Origin: Ovis canadensis
Taxonomy: Eukaryota > Chordata > Mammalia > Artiodactyla > Bovidae
Length of the DNA: 64,000 nucleotides
Direction of reading: 5' to 3'
Assembly: GCF_042477335.2 (NCBI RefSeq)
Contig: NC_091255.1
Coordinates: 45,176,501 to 45,240,500, forward strand
Made by a program: the position numbers and the translations under genes. Under the pieces are notes generated by a model, which had not been told where the DNA came from, made no database searches, and saw nothing but the letters and a program-made list of their open reading frames with translations. This document shows positions 31,510 through 64,000 of this stretch, piece by piece; the stretch's first letter is position 1; every line of letters starts with the position of its first letter.

Positions 31510-33560
31510 TAAAAATGGGTAAGGATCACCACGGAGAGCAACACTGTTTGATCCCAGTACCTGGGATCATAAAAACCATGCTCCTTCAATGTTTGGCATA
31601 TCAACTGCTCTTCAAAGGAGGAAAAGGCAGATGTGTTTATGCCTAGTTACTAATATACTTCCAAAAAACTGCTTTCCACTCATTTCATATTCCAGAAGGA
31701 ATGCATGATGGAAGCAAGCTGTGGTATTTTTTTTATACTGGCTTCACATGAACTCCATTAGAGGCCATTCCTAACCCCAGTCAGGCAACCTGCCCAGAAC
31801 CACAGGGATAAACCAAAGCTCAGGTCATGTCAAGAGAATCATCTTGCCATATAAAGGGCACACCATATTCTTAAAAACTACTTAATGTGACTCATTGTTC
31901 CCCCTTGTGAGAAACAGGAAAGCAGGCACCGAGGCATCAGATGACTCACATTAGTTTTGTCAGAAGCATGGGATCTGGACTCAAGAGAAGCAACGCTCTC
32001 ATTCTGTTTCTATAACCCAGCAGTAAGACTTCTGAGCCTCAAATTTTCTCCTGTGGAAGAGGGCTACAATATTTACCTTACAGTGATGATGTGCTAAGGA
32101 CTGAAGGAAACCACAAAAGTAAAGGGACACTGCTTACTAAACAGTTTACTCCTAAATCAGAAGCAGATCCAGAATGAGGCACATCTCTGTATCCTGGTTT
32201 AGGTCTCTGACCTACAAATGCTGCCTACAGGAGTAACTAAACTCAATTCTTTCATTTTAAAGTCTTCACCAGTCTTGTCATTCTTCTTGCAATGGAAGCC
32301 ACTAGAAGCATGGGGGACTGTGGCTGAAGCAAAGAAAACTAACTAGAAGGGAGAAGGTAAATCAATCATTAGGGAATCAAAAAAGCCAAGAAAGCAAATG
32401 GCAGAGGGGAGGGTCAAACAAGGCCAGTGTTAAAGTACCCAGCACAGTGCTGAGCAGAAAAGCAGCAACCAGCACATGCTGAGGCTTTCTTCCTCTAGAA
32501 ATGGTTGGTGCTTCCACTTATGGAGTCTCAGAGATGCAGGAATGACTCGAGACTTTTGCTCTTCTAACAAAGGAGCCTAAGAAGCTAAACTTCTTTTGTG
32601 CAGGTACAAAAGGAGCCAGAGCGAACAGTCTGACTCAAAACAGCCAAGGAAGTGAACGGCCAGTTCCCACACCTGTAAGGATTTAAAGCAGAGAAATCTT
32701 CCTTTGGTTTCTAGGTGAGGAAAGAGGGATGACAGTCACCAAAGACTTGTGATCTGCACTGTCTATCCAGTATCACGGTCCATATTACCTTCCTCAGCTT
32801 TTCCAAAATGGGAGAGACAACAGAATTTCCCTTAGACGCAAACACCTAGAAGAGGGAAATGAGGGCACACGTTTCTCTAAGATGTGTGTAAGAATGGTCT
32901 TTTTATAAGCCTGAGTTTTTCTCATCCCATTTCCTACCCTAGTAGGTGACATGCAGGACACTTAACCTTACCAAGGAAGATACTTAGATTTCCTGCCAGG
33001 AGAGGTTCTCACCATGCTGGCCAGAGGGGGCAAATTCACTCCAACAAATACAATTTCCACCCCCCTCCTCTCTACCATCCAGTTAAGTGCCCGGTCTGCC
33101 ATTTCTCACACTAGGTAAACGCTACAGGAAAGTGCAGCTACTTTCAGAAATCACCTCAACCTGGGAGAGACAATGATTCTTAGAGATGGCATTGCTCACT
33201 ACTGGCAAGTAAGCCTGGAGGTCAATGAGGACACGTCTGTTCCCACTTCCCACAGCTATACCACCTAGCCTTACCTCCTGCTGAGTCTTCGAATGGATAA
33301 CAGAAACTACTCACAGCTATGCATACCTGTTAGCTGGAACCAGAGTGTGGCACAGAGAATTTACTCCATCAACTAGACATGCTCAGAGTTAAGCACTCCC
33401 TCCAGACAGCCTGCATCAGAGGAAAAAACAACTTTCCCCACCCACAAATCCTATCCCTAAACAGTCAGTTTACTGCTTAGAAAATAAACCCCAAGTGCAT
33501 TTCTTATTAGCAGTAGGCCAGTGGCACCATGTCATACTCAAATGAGAGTTCCTGGGTGAA
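31510..33560. other. Intergenic sequence downstream of KAT7
   Basis: No coding exon recognised. A MIR-like stretch is around 31990-32110. Otherwise single-copy. Confidence 0.45.
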
Positions 33561-35132
33561 ACAAATTTCAGCAGAGAACATGCTTTATTGACGAGTAGAT
33601 ACAGAACAGCACATTCTACCACATTTGGGGAAGGGTTAGCTTCTGTAAAAGGCCTTTACCCCTTAAGAAAACCCCCAGTGAAATTGCTTTTGGGTAAATT
33701 TTAACAGTGACACTGAAACTGGCAGGGAGCTGCCACTGAACATGCTTAAAGTTAGCTCCCCCCAACCCACAGTGAATATAAGTAGTGTACAAAGATGACA
33801 AGAGAAAGGCACAAATGACCAGAGTTGGGATTGTGGTGAGGGCTCCACATGAAGACAGCAGTGTTGCAGGAGACCAAGTTGGGAAGGGTGACATGTCATA
33901 CATCAAAAGCTGCCCCAAGATAGCAGGTTATAATGGGCTAGAGAGAAATTAGAGGGAGCATCTCTTCCTTCACTTAAACAACACCAAAAATAGAGGAGAC
34001 CAGAGAATGGGGGGATGGTGGTAAATCCCAAAAAGGAAATGGAGTTCTTGGAAGGGCATAAGCACTTTAGTCCTCAGAGGGAGGGTGAGGCACTGTCGAA
34101 AAGAAAAGCAAACCTTGGCAGGGGTGGCCATTCTGCCTTGCTGAGTCATGGGCTGAGATACGGAGTCATTCTCAATCACTTCTCCAAGATGTTCAGACAA
34201 AAGCAACGCAACTTATGTGCAACTTAGGTGTGTAAGATCAGACCAGTACTGGTGAAAGGTTTCTGCAATATAATTAACCGGTTATCATGCAGCATGAAAG
34301 GGAGAACTGGAAATTATTTTGGCACCTGCAAAAGTAAAAAGAGGCAGGGAGTAAAGAGAAGAAAACATTTACTACTGGGCACTTTCTCGTGAGGCAAAAA
34401 GTAGTTATTTCATTCCCTTTCACCAAGATGTTGCCCACTGCCCACAGGTGAACTCAAATCCAAATCAGAGAATCACCGCCTCTCAGTCCTTTTCTCCATC
34501 TCATTTAGATTATATGCTGTGACCGAGACTAATCCCTGCAAGAGTCTTCACAAGTATTTGGCTCTGGTCAGCCTGATACTGATTAAAAACAGGTCTTTCA
34601 GTAAAAATGGAGGAAATAACTTAAAGTGAGATGAAATCCAAAGGGAAGGGACCCCTCCCAACACACACTCAGAAGTGTCACCTCTTCCCTGCCCCTCCAA
34701 AAACACATGTAAGGAATAACTGGAAAGGTCCTGGTGGCAGTAACCGTACTTGGTGGTCTGGTGACCAGGTGGCAAGAAGCACTATTACAAAGTTTAGAAG
34801 ACACGACACAACCTCATGGGGCCAGAGGAGAGAACCAGTGACTGGACAGGTACAGTACCGAAACAGAACACCTTGGGTCAGTGCTACTAGGGATCTGCAC
34901 TCAAGTGTAATAGAGATCCCATCCAGGCAACCTCACTGAGGCCGAAACAACAGTTCCTCAGAACCAGCGTCTGCAGTGTACACGAAGGTCGGAGCCAGGA
35001 CAGTCCTGAGGGGGATGGCCTTCCCAAAGGATACTGTACTTGCCAATCACAAGAGCAACAGAAATGACAGACAGATCCCTAGGGTACGGATTCCTACTGC
35101 TGGGGTTCGCTGGCTCGGAGTAACCGGTCACT
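33561..35132 (-). terminator. KAT7: KAT7 3' UTR with poly(A) signal
   Basis: From the KAT7 stop codon the - strand runs about 1.55 kb to AATAAA (complement TTTATT at 33584-33589), placing cleavage near 33565. The whole stretch lacks young repeats, in contrast to the introns, as expected of a retained UTR. Use of more distal signals (30-31 kb) cannot be excluded. Confidence 0.6.

Positions 35133-64000
<28,868 letters not shown>

Overview
This window is mammalian genomic DNA, and specifically from a ruminant (most likely a bovid such as cattle). It is full of BovB LINEs, Bov-A2/Bov-tA SINEs and CHR-type tRNA-derived SINEs, on a background of older MIR, L2 and L1 remnants. Genes are split into short exons with GT-AG introns. 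No prokaryotic operon, CRISPR array or phage-like region is present, and nearly all long open frames are retrotransposon remnants or chance frames in GC-rich DNA.

Two protein-coding genes can be read exon by exon. They lie tail-to-tail, as their orthologues do on human 17q21.33. TAC4 (preprotachykinin-C; hemokinin/endokinin precursor) is on the + strand from about 15.6 to 27.3 kb, with five coding exons and a 105-residue product. KAT7 (HBO1/MYST2 histone acetyltransferase) is on the - strand, from a poly(A) signal near 33.6 kb to beyond the right edge. Coding exons 3-15 are inside the window and supply residues 55-611 of a 611-residue protein. Exons 1-2 and the promoter lie outside.

Layout: 1-15 kb is intergenic DNA upstream of TAC4, with (CA)n microsatellites, a MEF2/homeodomain-type motif pair near 4.05 kb, an orphan CpG island at 11.2-12.1 kb and scattered SINEs and MIRs. 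14.4-20.5 kb is a BovB-rich knot around TAC4 exon 1. 20.5-27.3 kb holds the rest of TAC4. 27.3-33.5 kb is intergenic. 33.5-64 kb is KAT7 with intronic BovB, SINE, LTR-like and mariner insertions.

The two genes have unrelated functions: a secreted neuropeptide precursor and a nuclear MYST acetyltransferase that modifies H3K14 and H4. The most notable observations are: (1) two long, nearly perfect inverted repeats, each enclosing one exon (TAC4 exon 1 between about 860-bp BovB arms, KAT7 exon 3 between 218-bp arms with one mismatch); (2) a composite BovB element carrying a GC-rich VNTR at its 5' end, bounded by a 14-bp target-site duplication; (3) a second apparent retro-insertion with a 15-bp duplication, holding an L1 tail plus non-L1 sequence; and (4) changes in the TAC4 precursor, with the usual GKR processing site reading GKQ and the human endokinin C/D-type peptide not recognisable. 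I found no undescribed multi-gene system. The novelty here is structural.
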